In this document: piece after piece, positions 1 to 7,851 of the stretch | Layout of the letters: each line of letters starts with the position of its first letter | Numbering within the stretch: position 1 is the stretch's first letter | NCBI GenBank assembly: GCA_963717155.1 | Contig: OY970326.1 | Span: 2,852,001 to 2,916,000, forward strand | Reading direction: 5' to 3' | DNA from: G963717155 sp963717155 | Lineage (GTDB): Bacteria; Actinomycetota; Thermoleophilia; Gaiellales; JALYLC01 | Length of the DNA: 64,000 nt | Notes under the pieces: generated by a model | Told to the model about the DNA's origin: nothing | The model's input: the letters and a program-made list of their open reading frames with translations, nothing else | The model's database searches: none | Made by a program: the position numbers and the translations under genes

Positions 1-408
1 CAGCGGGCCGCCTACGTGACGGAGGGGCAGATCCACGACAACGTGCGCATCCCACCGCTCACGCAGACCCTCGACGAGCTGTCAGCCGAGCTCCAGGAGT
101 CGATCGCGCTGAAGGCCGTGCTCGGATCGCGCATCGTCGGCTCGGCGCGCGCGAGGCGGGTTGGCACGACGCTGCACATCGGCAGGCTCGCGGTTGCCCC
201 CGACCTGCAGGGCATGGGCATCGGCACACGGCTGGTGGCGACGCTCGAAGCTGACTACGCCGACGGCATCGACACGTTCACGTTGTTCACGGGGCACCTC
301 AGCGCGGCGAACATCCGGCTGTACGAGCGGCTCGGATACCGCCTGACGCGCGAGGAGCTGCTCGAGCCCGACATCCATCTCGTGCACCTGGAGAAGCCGG
401 CGCGCTAG
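1..408 (+). CDS. GNAT family N-acetyltransferase (5' end outside window)
   Basis: This is an acyl-CoA-dependent N-acetyltransferase of unknown substrate. The frame is open from base 1 (first residues QRAAYVTEGQ), so the GTG at 16 is probably internal and the true start lies upstream. Motif A, the acetyl-CoA pyrophosphate loop, is seen as LAVAPDLQGMGIGTRL, with the Q-x-x-G-x-G signature. The C-terminal part has the usual N-I-R-L-Y-E-R-L-G-Y block. The gene stops at 408 and is followed by an RDD protein gene in the same direction after a 58-bp gap. The fold assignment is secure; the substrate cannot be read from the sequence. Confidence 0.85.
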   Translation, partial: QRAAYVTEGQIHDNVRIPPLTQTLDELSAELQESIALKAVLGSRIVGSARARRVGTTLHIGRLAVAPDLQGMGIGTRLVATLEADYADGIDTFTLFTGHLSAANIRLYERLGYRLTREELLEPDIHLVHLEKPAR

Positions 409-466
409 CCATACCTCACCCGACGGAGTGACACGGTCCTGGCCGCGGAGGCCGATAGGAAGTGTC

Positions 467-931
467 ATGTCGACCTCCGACTACTGGGACGACCTCGCCA
501 GGGGCCGCGAGCGCGAGGAGAAGGCCGAGCGGAGGAAGACGCACGGGCGCGAGGTACCCGGCGCCCCGACCGTCTCGCGTCCCATGCGGCGCCTCGGCGC
601 CTACCTGCTCGACATCCTGCTCGCGGTCGTGACGCTCGGCGTCGGCTGGCTCGTCTGGTCGCTGCTCGCCTGGCGGCGGGGGCAGAGCCCGGCGAAGCAG
701 CTCCTCGGCATGTACGTCGTCCACGATGGACGGCCCGCCTCGTGGAAGCGCATGGCCGCGCGCGAGATCCTCTGCAAGGGGATCGTGGGCGTGATCTGCG
801 GCCTGCTCGCGCGACCGACGTACGGGCTCTCGCTCGTGCCGTACTACTTCTGGCTCTGCTTCAACGTCGACCGCGAGGCCCTCTGGGACAGGCCCGCGGG
901 CACGCACGTCGTCGAGGATCGCGGCTTTTAA
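467..931 (+). CDS. RDD family membrane protein
   Basis: A 154-residue integral membrane protein with an RDD-type domain. The N-terminal 45 residues are highly charged (many E, K and R) and probably cytoplasmic. They are followed by R-x-x-A-Y-L-L-D-I-L-L at the first membrane segment, then the family hallmark S-P-A-K-Q-L-L-G-M after the second hydrophobic stretch, and a third hydrophobic stretch near residues 105-135. The ATG at 467 was chosen because the charged start fits the family and AGGA lies 7 bases upstream; a GTG at 428 would add 13 residues. It ends convergently, overlapping the end of prmA by 4 bp. RDD proteins are often poorly characterised transport-related proteins, so no specific function is claimed. 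Confidence 0.8.
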   Translation: MSTSDYWDDLARGREREEKAERRKTHGREVPGAPTVSRPMRRLGAYLLDILLAVVTLGVGWLVWSLLAWRRGQSPAKQLLGMYVVHDGRPASWKRMAAREILCKGIVGVICGLLARPTYGLSLVPYYFWLCFNVDREALWDRPAGTHVVEDRGF

Positions 932-1725
932 GGCCGCGTGACGAGGAGCGCGTGCCAGCCGGCACGCTCGACCTCGCGCTCGATGTGCCAGCCGGACATG
1001 CGCGGCAGATCGTCCGCGTACAGCCCGGAGACGATCGCGCGGCCGGGCGCGTCGGGACGTGCCAGCACATCCGTCAACGGTCCGCTCGCGAGATTCGCGA
1101 CCCAGAGGTCGGCCTCGGGCAGGTCGTCCGACGCGGCATCGGCCTCGAACACGGCGACGTCGACCTGGTTGGCGCGCACGTTCTCGCGCGTCGCCGAGAC
1201 GGCAAGCGGGTCGACGTCGCACGCGTAGACGGGTCGATTCCCGAGGAGCGCAGCTGCAATCGCAAGCACGCCGGAACCGCAACCGAGATCGAGCACCGAG
1301 CCCGTCCCGTCCAGCTCGCACAGGAGCTCGAGGCACCCCGTCGTGGTCGCATGCGCACCGGAGCCGAACGCGTGTCCCTGCTGGATCACGACCGCGAGAC
1401 GGCCGTCGAGGGGCCGCTCGCTCGGCGGTCCGACCCAGAGGCGATTCCCGATCAGCGTTCCGTGGTGATCCTCGCGCCAGACACGGGCCCGCGCATCCTC
1501 GACCGGATCGATGCGCCACGGCCCGAGGTCGGCCGGCAGCGTGAGCGGTGGCGCGGCATACGCCGCGAGCTCGAGACGGCCGCGCGCGTCGCGCGTCTCC
1601 TCGATCCCTCCCGGGAACAGCGCGCGCATGCGCTCGGTCAGCGTCTCGTCGTCGAGGCCGTTGCCACCGACGACGGAGAGACGCAGGAGGCCCGGCGGCG
1701 CGTCTGCTCCCGGGCCTCCCGTCAC
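928..1725 (-). CDS. prmA: Ribosomal protein L11 methyltransferase
   Basis: A SAM-dependent methyltransferase predicted to trimethylate ribosomal protein L11 in the cytoplasm. Of its 265 residues, about 1-75 form an N-terminal L11-recognition-like region. F-G-S-G-A-H-A-T-T (residues 120-128) matches the PrmA F-G-T-G-x-H-x-T-T signature. V-L-D-L-G-C-G-S-G (144-152) is the SAM-binding motif I, and A-C-D-V-D follows as motif II. The late N-P-P-Y-like motif reads A-N-L-A-S-G-P-L, close to the family N-I-L-A-x-P-L. Length is slightly below typical PrmA (about 290). It lies just downstream of the DEAD-box helicase on the same strand (2-bp gap), so the two may be co-transcribed as ribosome or RNA maintenance genes. 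Confidence 0.85.
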   Translation of the reverse strand: MTGGPGADAPPGLLRLSVVGGNGLDDETLTERMRALFPGGIEETRDARGRLELAAYAAPPLTLPADLGPWRIDPVEDARARVWREDHHGTLIGNRLWVGPPSERPLDGRLAVVIQQGHAFGSGAHATTTGCLELLCELDGTGSVLDLGCGSGVLAIAAALLGNRPVYACDVDPLAVSATRENVRANQVDVAVFEADAASDDLPEADLWVANLASGPLTDVLARPDAPGRAIVSGLYADDLPRMSGWHIEREVERAGWHALLVTRP

Positions 1726-1727
1726 GT

Positions 1728-2918
1728 CTACGCGGTTGCCGGACGCCGGCGTCGGGCGCCGCCACCGCCGCGGCGGCCGCCGTTCCGACTCGGCATCACC
1801 TTGTGCTGGCGCAGGCCGGCGAGGTCGAGCTCGGTTCCGAGCGAGGCGGCATCGGCGAGCTTGGTGATGTCCTCGCGCTCGTCGGGCAGCACCAGGGTGA
1901 TGCCCGTGCCGCTGCGTCCGGCGCGACCCGTGCGCCCGACGCGGTGCGTGTAGCCGACCGCGTCGGCCGGGGGGTCGAAGTTGATCACGTGCGTGATGTC
2001 GTCGACGTCGAGTCCGCGTGCGGCGACGTCGGTCGCCACGAGGGTGTCGACGCGTCCGTTCTCGAAGTTCTTGAGCGAGCGCGTGCGCTGGGGCTGCGAC
2101 ATGTCGCCGTGCAGCGCACCGGCGCGCACGCCGCGCTGCTCGAGGCGGCGCGCAAGGCGCGCGGCACCTCGCTTGGTGCGCACGAAGACGAGCGCGAGAT
2201 CGCGATCCGTCGTCAGCAGCTGCACGAGGCAGTCGAGCTTGTCGTCACGCTCGACACCCACGAACTGGTGGCTGACGTCGCCGATCTGGTCGATCGGGAG
2301 CTCGGCCTCGACCCGCAAGGGGTCGTGCGTCGAGCGCTCGGCGTGCTTCGCGACGACACCGTCGAGCGTGGCCGAGAAGAACATGGTCTGACGCTCACGC
2401 GGCAGCACCGAGAGGATGCGATCGACCGCCGGCTGGAAGCCGAGGTCGAGCATCCGGTCGGCCTCGTCGAGGACCAGGATCTTGACCGCGTCGAGGCGGA
2501 CCAGCTTGCGGGCCATGAGGTCCTCGAGCCGACCCGGCGTGGCGACGATCACGTGCGCGTTCGCGGCGCGACGCGCCTGCAGGTCGATGCCGACGCCGCC
2601 GTAGACCTCCGCGACGCGGAGGCCGCGGGCCTGCGCCAGCGGCGCGAGCTCGTCGGTCACCTGCCGTGCGAGCTCGCGGGTCGGGACCAGCACGAGCGCG
2701 CTCGGAGTGCGGTCTTTCGGCTCGAGCCGCTCGACGATCGGAATCGCGAACGCGAGCGTCTTGCCCGAGCCCGTGGGCGACTTCGCGAGCACGTCGCGGC
2801 CTGCGATCGCGCCCTCGAGGACGAGCGTCTGGATCCGGAACGGCGCCGTGAGGCCCCGCTTTCTGAGCGCAACGACCACGCGCTCGGAGACGCCAACGGC
2901 GCCAAAGGTTTCTTGCAT
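1728..2918 (-). CDS. DEAD-box ATP-dependent RNA helicase
   Basis: An RNA-unwinding ATPase, 396 residues from the ATG at 2918. That start is preceded by GGAGCAAG, a good ribosome site; an upstream in-frame start at 2981 lacks one. Motifs in order: a Q-motif-like segment near residue 29, Walker A SPTGSGKT (47-54), PTRELA, TPGRL, DEAD, SAT, HGDMSQPQR, ATDVAARGLD and HRVGRTGRAGR. The C-terminus is a short Gly/Arg-rich basic tail suited to RNA binding. It is divergent from a cold-shock protein gene 250 bp away, and such helicases are often cold-induced to resolve mRNA structure (family knowledge). The exact subfamily (RhlE, CsdA or DeaD) is not decided. Confidence 0.92.
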   Translation of the reverse strand: MQETFGAVGVSERVVVALRKRGLTAPFRIQTLVLEGAIAGRDVLAKSPTGSGKTLAFAIPIVERLEPKDRTPSALVLVPTRELARQVTDELAPLAQARGLRVAEVYGGVGIDLQARRAANAHVIVATPGRLEDLMARKLVRLDAVKILVLDEADRMLDLGFQPAVDRILSVLPRERQTMFFSATLDGVVAKHAERSTHDPLRVEAELPIDQIGDVSHQFVGVERDDKLDCLVQLLTTDRDLALVFVRTKRGAARLARRLEQRGVRAGALHGDMSQPQRTRSLKNFENGRVDTLVATDVAARGLDVDDITHVINFDPPADAVGYTHRVGRTGRAGRSGTGITLVLPDEREDITKLADAASLGTELDLAGLRQHKVMPSRNGGRRGGGGARRRRPATA

Positions 2919-3154
2919 CTTGCTCCTTCGCGGGCCTTGCAGCCCGGTGGCTTGGGAGGTCTTTCGCGCACCCGAACCCACCCAAGGAGGAGCCGAACGA
3001 GCTGAAGCCTCACGAGGCAGCGAATGCCGCCTGTACCCGCACGGTAGCAGGGCGCGTGCTTTCTGCTGCGAATGCGGCTACGCTACGGCATGTACCAGAG
3101 CGTGTGCCGGTCGGTTGCTCGTGCGCCTTCCTCGCCCGTTCTTTAGTAAGGCAG

Positions 3155-3163
3155 AGGAGGTGA
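3155..3163 (+). promoter_or_regulatory. Near-perfect Shine-Dalgarno of the cold-shock gene
   Basis: AGGAGGTGA ends 5 bases before the ATG at 3169 and is almost fully complementary to the 16S rRNA 3' end. It fixes the start of the cold-shock protein and indicates very strong translation. The 250 bp between the helicase and this gene hold no other gene that I can support; they probably carry divergent promoters and a long 5' leader, which is usual for cold-shock genes. Confidence 0.8.
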
Positions 3164-3168
3164 CATAC

Positions 3169-3375
3169 ATGGCAACAGGAACCGTAAAGTGGTTCAACGA
3201 CGCCAAGGGCTACGGTTTTATCAGCCCCGAGGGCGGTGGAAAGGATCTTTTCGTCCACCACTCGAGCATTGTCGGTGAGGGCTACAGGTCGCTCGCCGAG
3301 GGCGCGCGCGTCGAGTACGAGCCCCGCGAGGGACAGAAGGGACCCGAGGCGACCAACGTCGTCACGATCGGCTAG
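3169..3375 (+). CDS. csp: Cold-shock protein (CspA family)
   Basis: A 68-residue single-stranded nucleic-acid-binding OB-fold protein, acting as an RNA chaperone. RNP1 is seen as K-G-Y-G-F-I (residues 13-18) and RNP2 as D-L-F-V-H-H (26-31), preceded by the classic start MATGTVKWFN. The length is typical of CspA. The start follows a near-perfect ribosome binding site. Translation initiation factor IF-1 begins 14 bp downstream on the same strand, so the two are probably one transcript, and a DEAD-box helicase is transcribed divergently upstream. The grouping of Csp, IF-1 and helicase suggests joint control of translation under cold or growth shift, which is inference. Confidence 0.97.
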   Translation: MATGTVKWFNDAKGYGFISPEGGGKDLFVHHSSIVGEGYRSLAEGARVEYEPREGQKGPEATNVVTIG

Positions 3376-3389
3376 GAAAGAGAGACGCT

Positions 3390-3611
3390 ATCACCGTCAA
3401 GGAAGCCACTATCGAGCTGGAGGGCGAAGTTACAGAAGCCCTCCGCAACGGCATGTTCCGCATCGACCTGGACAACGGTCATGCGACCATCGGGTACGTC
3501 GCCGGCAAGATGCGCCGGTTCCGCATTCGAATCATGCCCGGCGACCGCGTGAAGGTGCAGCTCTCGCCGTACGACCTCAACCGAGGTCGTATCGTCTACC
3601 GATACAAGTGA
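3390..3611 (+). CDS. infA: Translation initiation factor IF-1 with apparent ATC start
   Basis: IF-1 binds the ribosomal A site during initiation. The reading frame 3390-3611 gives 73 residues covering the whole S1/OB fold: TVKEATIELEGEV at the start, N-G-M-F-R-I-D-L-D-N-G-H, G-K-M-R-R-F-R-I-R-I-M-P-G-D-R-V-K-V, and Y-D-L-N-R-G-R-I-V-Y-R-Y-K at the end. The family length is 72-73 residues, so the initiator should fall at 3390, where the codon is ATC. The purine-rich AGGAAAGAGAG is just upstream. No in-frame ATG, GTG or TTG gives a full-length protein; the first in-frame ATG would remove the first 21 residues. Either a rare ATC start is used or one base is wrong here. Confidence 0.9.
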   Translation: MTVKEATIELEGEVTEALRNGMFRIDLDNGHATIGYVAGKMRRFRIRIMPGDRVKVQLSPYDLNRGRIVYRYK

Positions 3612-3615
3612 GCCG

Positions 3616-3648
3616 CCGCGGCGGTTCGGCGCGAGCCGACCGCCGCGG
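3616..3648 (+). terminator. Strong GC hairpin after infA
   Basis: Directly after the infA stop, CCGCGGCGGT-TCGGC pairs with GCCGA-CCGCCGCGG around a GCGA tetraloop, giving a stem of about 14 bp with one bulged T. No run of T follows, which is common for terminator-like hairpins in high-GC actinobacteria. It probably ends the csp-infA transcript. Confidence 0.6.
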
Positions 3649-3721
3649 GGCGAACCTGTTCGAGAGCGCACCTGCGGTCCCGTAACGGTCTCGGGACGCT
3701 GAGACTGCGATCATCCAGGCA

Positions 3722-4957
3722 ATGGCGCGCCGCGTTGCCTGGATCGTATTTGCCGTGGCACTGGTCCTGTCGGCGGCTGATCTGCTGTTCTTCGGGCTGA
3801 CGTACTCCCTGCAGCCCCAGGGCAGCTGGGAGAGCAACAGCGTCTGGGCCGGACTCGCGTTCGGCCTGATGATGCTCGCGTTCCCGATCGCGGGCGTCCT
3901 GATCGCCACACGCCGCCCCGAAACGCCGATCGGCTGGCTGCTGCTGACCATCGGCGTTGGCTGGGGGCTCGCGAACTCGAGCTACTCGGACTACGGCCTC
4001 CGGCTGCATCCGGGCTCGCTGCCTGCGGCCGACTATGCAGGCATCGTCGGCTCGGTCCTGTGGGCGCCGACGATCGGCATCACCGTCACGTTCCTGCTGC
4101 TGGTGTTCCCCGACGGGCACCTCCCGGGTCCCCGGTGGCGCTACGTGGCCTACGTCAGCGCCCTCGGAATCCTGGTCGGCACGCTGTCGATGCTCGTCGC
4201 GGCGGGGCCCATGAAGGATGCGGGCTACCCGAACAGCGACAACCCGCTCGGTATCTCGGCGCTCGGCTCGCTGGCCGGCTACGGACAGGCGGCGCTGCTG
4301 CTGCTCCTCCTGGCGATTCCTGCTTCGGCCGCGAGCCTGATCGTGCGCTACCGCCGCGCAGCGCCGACGGAGCGCCTGCAGATCAAGTGGCTCGCCGGCG
4401 CCGCGGCGGCGGTGGCCGCCATCTACCTGGTCGTCTGGCTCGTGTCCGCGATCGCGAGCCCGTCGGGCGAGATCGGGCCCGTGTGGCTGCAGGCAGCGCA
4501 GACGCTGGCACTGGTGAGCTTCGCTCTGATCCCCGTGGCGATCGGGATCGCCGTCCTGCGCCACGGGCTGTACGCGATCGACGTGATCGTCCGGAAGACC
4601 CTCATCTACGCCGTGCTGATCTCGTGCCTCGCGGTGCTCTACATCGGGAGCGTCTACGCGATCGAGAGCGCCGTCCGCACGGTCAGTGGCCAGTCGGGCA
4701 CGCTCGCGGTCACGATCTCGACGCTCGTGGTCGCGATCGCGTTCCAGCCCTTGCGCTCCCGGATCCAGCGCGCCGTCGATCGCCGCTTCTACCGCGCGCG
4801 CTACGACGCCACGCGCACGCTCGAGACGTTCAGCGCTCACATGCGCGATCTGGTCGACCTCGAGGCACTGAACGACGAGGTGCTAGAAGTCGTGACGGGC
4901 GCCCTGCACCCGAGCCACGCCACGCTCTGGCTGCGGCCGACCCGGATCGAACGCTGA
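3722..4957 (+). CDS. Multi-pass membrane sensor-like protein without kinase domain
   Basis: A 411-residue protein with about eight to nine hydrophobic segments. These begin with a segment at residues 5-27 and include a V-F-P-D-G-H-L-P-G-P-R-W-R loop between membrane spans, a feature common in the N-terminal regions of actinobacterial sensor histidine kinases. After the last span (about residue 325) come a basic stretch, F-Y-R-A-R-Y-D-A, and a short helical region that resembles the linker before a GAF or kinase core. The protein ends about 60 residues later with no HisKA, HATPase, GAF or GGDEF domain. It is therefore either a stand-alone membrane sensor or a truncated kinase. The luciferase-like oxidoreductase gene starts 23 bp downstream. 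Confidence 0.75.
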   Translation: MARRVAWIVFAVALVLSAADLLFFGLTYSLQPQGSWESNSVWAGLAFGLMMLAFPIAGVLIATRRPETPIGWLLLTIGVGWGLANSSYSDYGLRLHPGSLPAADYAGIVGSVLWAPTIGITVTFLLLVFPDGHLPGPRWRYVAYVSALGILVGTLSMLVAAGPMKDAGYPNSDNPLGISALGSLAGYGQAALLLLLLAIPASAASLIVRYRRAAPTERLQIKWLAGAAAAVAAIYLVVWLVSAIASPSGEIGPVWLQAAQTLALVSFALIPVAIGIAVLRHGLYAIDVIVRKTLIYAVLISCLAVLYIGSVYAIESAVRTVSGQSGTLAVTISTLVVAIAFQPLRSRIQRAVDRRFYRARYDATRTLETFSAHMRDLVDLEALNDEVLEVVTGALHPSHATLWLRPTRIER

Positions 4958-4980
4958 ATCGCCCGCTGAGAGGATCGACC

Positions 4981-5811
4981 TTGGAATTCGGTATCGCGAT
5001 GTTCGTGACCGACGAGACCATCCGCCCCGACGAGCTGGGCCTGCAGGTCGAGCAACACGGCTTCGAGTCGTTCTTCGTCCCCGAGCACACGCACATCCCA
5101 CTGAGCCGGCGCACGCCCCACCCGCGCGGGGAGCTGAAGGAGTACTACAAGCGCACGCTCGACCCGTTCGTCGCGCTGACGGCCGCCGCGGGTGCGACGT
5201 CGCGCCTTCTCGTGGGCACCGGAGTCTGCCTCGTACCGCAGCACGACCCGATCGTGACGGCCAAGGAGGTGGCGACGCTCGACCTCGTGAGCGGCGGCAG
5301 GTTCCTGTTCGGCGTCGGGGCCGGCTGGAACGTCGACGAGATGGAGAACCACGGCACCGACCCGTCGACGCGCTTCAAGCTGATGCGCGAGCGTGTCGAG
5401 GCCATGAAGGCGATCTGGACGCAGGACGAGGCCGAGTACCACGGCGATCTCGTCGACTTCGGCCCGATGTGGCAGTGGCCGAAGCCGGCCCGCAAGCCGC
5501 ACCCGCCGATCCTGATGGGTGGCGCCGGACCGAAGGTGCTCGATCGCGTGCTCGAGTACGCCGACGGCTGGGCGCCGAACCTTCCGGCGCTCGACGTCCT
5601 GGCCGAACGCTTTGCCGAGCTCCAGCGCCGCGCCGCCGACGCCGGCCGGGCGCCGGTGCCGGTCACCGTGTTCGCGTCCGACCTCGAACCGAGCGTCATC
5701 GAACGCCTGCGCGAGATCGGAATCGCGCGCACGGTCGTCTGGGTGGAACCCTGCGGGCGCGACGAGGCGGAGGCCGAGCTCGACCGGCTCGCCGGCGTGG
5801 TCGTCGCGTGA
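4981..5811 (+). CDS. LLM-class (probably F420-dependent) oxidoreductase
   Basis: A 276-residue TIM-barrel flavin- or F420-dependent oxidoreductase of the bacterial luciferase-like superfamily. The TTG at 4981 was chosen because it gives the usual beginning M-E-F-G-I-A-M-F, and GAGAGGA lies upstream. Diagnostic segments are F-V-P-E-H-T-H-I-P, L-V-G-T-G-V, V-A-T-L-D-L-V-S-G-G-R, G-V-G-A-G-W-N-V-D-E and the late G-G-A-G-P-K. This pattern fits the TIGR03619-like F420 group often seen in actinobacteria. It follows the membrane sensor-like gene closely; no pathway is evident. Substrate unknown. Confidence 0.85.
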   Translation: MEFGIAMFVTDETIRPDELGLQVEQHGFESFFVPEHTHIPLSRRTPHPRGELKEYYKRTLDPFVALTAAAGATSRLLVGTGVCLVPQHDPIVTAKEVATLDLVSGGRFLFGVGAGWNVDEMENHGTDPSTRFKLMRERVEAMKAIWTQDEAEYHGDLVDFGPMWQWPKPARKPHPPILMGGAGPKVLDRVLEYADGWAPNLPALDVLAERFAELQRRAADAGRAPVPVTVFASDLEPSVIERLREIGIARTVVWVEPCGRDEAEAELDRLAGVVVA

Positions 5812-5845
5812 TCGCCGTCCCGGCGGAGTGGCGCCTGCTCCGCTC

Positions 5846-6889
5846 CTAGTCGTGGCCGAGGCCGGGCGCGGCTCGAACGGTCACGGAGCGCTCGTCCGGT
5901 GCCCACGAGAGCGAGTCAGCCGAGAAGCCGTACGGCGCTCGGACCGGGATCGTGGCGATCACGCGCCGCGCCGACGCGTCGAAGATCCGGATGCTCGTAA
6001 GGGTCCGGAACGCGAGCAGCTGCCCGTGCGGCGCCCAGGCGAGCGGCTGACCGTACCTCAAGGCCGCGACTGGACGGCGGAGCGTCCCATCGAGCAGCAG
6101 CAGCAGCGTCTGCCGACGGGCGCCGTCGAGCGCCTCGATCGCGAAGAAACGGTGACCGCTCGACCACGTGCCTCCGCTGCCGATCCCCTCGTAGGAGGAC
6201 ACGACGCGCGCCCCTTTCCCCGTTGTCGGGTCGACGAGCATCCAGATGCCCGAACCGGCGCTGTCGCGCCGCACGATCAGGAGTGAGCGGCCGTCGCGCG
6301 TCCACGCGACCGGGGATGTCCGTGGCCTCGTGATGCGTCGCATCCCGCCCTTCCGGGCATCGGTCACGGCCACGACGACCAGGCCCGGCCCGTTGCAGCC
6401 GCGATGGGGCAGCGAGACCTCGATCGCGAGGCGCGCGCTGTCCGGCGACCAGGGGTCCGAGCTCGAGTCGCAGACCCGATTCGCAACCTCCCGCCGTACT
6501 CCGGTCGCGGGGTCGTAGACGACGAGGCGCTCGGTGCCGCTCTCGCGGGTGGTGAACGCAAGATCGCCCTGCGAGCTCCAGTACGGCGCACCAACGGGAT
6601 CGAGCGCCCGGAGCGTGCGACGACCGCCGCGGCGGTCGATCACGACCAGGCCCGACGCATCGAACTCGACCCGGTAGCGCCCGTTCGGCGAACGCAGGGA
6701 GGCCGGGGGCGCAAGCGGTGTGGACGAGCGCGTCGCGGTCCCGTCGAGCGCGAGACGATACGTCGTCGCCTTCTCCGGCATCGGCACGGAGTTGCGGCCG
6801 ATCGTCGCGTGCACGTCCGCACTGGCCGTCGCGGACAGGAGCCAACCGGCCAGCCCGACCATCGCGACGGCGAGCGTGCGCATGGGCAT
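5846..6889 (-). CDS. Secreted TolB-like beta-propeller protein
   Basis: A 347-residue exported protein. A Sec signal peptide occupies residues 1-25 (hydrophobic core followed by A-T-A-S-A). The mature part has repeated blade-like units such as R-T-L-R-A-L-D-P-V-G-A-P-Y-W-S-S and S-S-D-P-W-S-P-D-S-A-R-L-A-I-E, plus W-A-P-H-G-Q-L-L-A-F and S-W-A-P-D-E-R-S. These are the W-S-P-D-G-x-x-L-A-F pattern of TolB/PD40 propellers. The ATG at 6889 follows the permease stop after 2 bp, so it is the last gene of the leftward BMP-type ABC operon. A propeller here could help ligand capture or envelope attachment, but that is inference. No catalytic triad was seen. Confidence 0.75.
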   Translation of the reverse strand: MPMRTLAVAMVGLAGWLLSATASADVHATIGRNSVPMPEKATTYRLALDGTATRSSTPLAPPASLRSPNGRYRVEFDASGLVVIDRRGGRRTLRALDPVGAPYWSSQGDLAFTTRESGTERLVVYDPATGVRREVANRVCDSSSDPWSPDSARLAIEVSLPHRGCNGPGLVVVAVTDARKGGMRRITRPRTSPVAWTRDGRSLLIVRRDSAGSGIWMLVDPTTGKGARVVSSYEGIGSGGTWSSGHRFFAIEALDGARRQTLLLLLDGTLRRPVAALRYGQPLAWAPHGQLLAFRTLTSIRIFDASARRVIATIPVRAPYGFSADSLSWAPDERSVTVRAAPGLGHD

Positions 6890-6891
6890 GC

Positions 6892-7851
6892 CTAGCGCTC
6901 CTCGCGCGCATACGGGACGCCGAGCGCGGCCGGCGCGCCGAGCCGGCGCTTCGCGCCACGCGACGAGACGGCCACGAGCACCGCGATCGTCATCACGTAG
7001 GGCAGCGCGTTCAGGAACTCGGGCGCGATCGTGACCCCGCGCGCCTGCAGCGTGAAGCCCAGGCTCGAGAAGGCGCCGAACAGGTACGCGCCGACGAGGC
7101 ACAGCTCGGCCCGCCAGAACGCGAAGATGACGAGCGCGATCGCGATCCAGCCCGCTCCCTGCGTCAGGCCGTCCACCCACTGCGGCGTGATCGCGAGGCT
7201 GAAGCAGGCGCCCCCCACCCCCGCGAACGCACCGCCCACGAGCGTGTGGACGTAGCGGTAGCGAGTCACGCTGATGCCCATCGCGTCGGCCGAGGCCGGC
7301 GCATGGCCCACCGCACGCACGTTGAGGCCCGGTCTCGTGCGCGCCAGGTACACGGCCACGGCGGCCACGCAGACCCATGACACGTACACCAGCGCGTTCT
7401 GGTGGAACAGGATCGGGCCGACGATCGGCGTCGACGCGAGGCCGAAGACGTCGAGGGTCGCGAACGAGTGACGCGCGGGTGCGTCACCGAGGCCGAGGTC
7501 GTTCCCGAGGTACGACGAGAGCCCCGTCGCACCGGCGAAGATCGTCAGCGCGAGCCCCGAGACGATCTGGTTCGCCCGGAAGCTGATCACGAGCACCGCG
7601 TGGATCAGCGAGGTGAGCGCGCCTGCAAGCGCCGCGACCAGGACGGCCAGGATCAGGGCGAGCGATGCCGTGGTGTCGATGCGCTGCACGGCCCAGAAGC
7701 CCATGACAGCACCCATCAGCATCATCCCCTCGACGCCGAGGTTGAGCACGCCCGCACGCTCGGCGAGCAGCTCGCCGAGCGCCGCGTAGAGGAGCGGCGT
7801 GCCGTACACGACCGCCGACGCCGAGATCACGACGAGCAGGCTGTGGTTCAT
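6892..7851 (-). CDS. BMP-type nucleoside/purine ABC importer, permease 2
   Basis: A 319-residue inner-membrane permease of the BPD_transp_2 family (YufQ/NupQ-like). It has about eight to ten hydrophobic segments. The hallmark early motif E-R-A-G-V-L-N-L-G-V-E-G-M-M-L-M-G is present, as is the conserved loop T-R-P-G-L-N-V-R-A-V-G-H-A-P-A-S-A-D-A-M-G-I-S. It overlaps the preceding permease gene by 4 bp. With that permease, the ATPase and the BMP binding protein it forms a complete importer. BMP-family importers carry nucleosides or related purine compounds (family knowledge), in keeping with the divergent xanthine dehydrogenase operon. Confidence 0.9.
   Translation of the reverse strand: MNHSLLVVISASAVVYGTPLLYAALGELLAERAGVLNLGVEGMMLMGAVMGFWAVQRIDTTASLALILAVLVAALAGALTSLIHAVLVISFRANQIVSGLALTIFAGATGLSSYLGNDLGLGDAPARHSFATLDVFGLASTPIVGPILFHQNALVYVSWVCVAAVAVYLARTRPGLNVRAVGHAPASADAMGISVTRYRYVHTLVGGAFAGVGGACFSLAITPQWVDGLTQGAGWIAIALVIFAFWRAELCLVGAYLFGAFSSLGFTLQARGVTIAPEFLNALPYVMTIAVLVAVSSRGAKRRLGAPAALGVPYAREER

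Noticed and set aside
416..1765. Long minus-strand frame of 449 codons opposite the RDD and in another frame of the prmA gene
   Set aside because: Low-complexity Arg/Ala composition and no domain; it is a GC-rich shadow.
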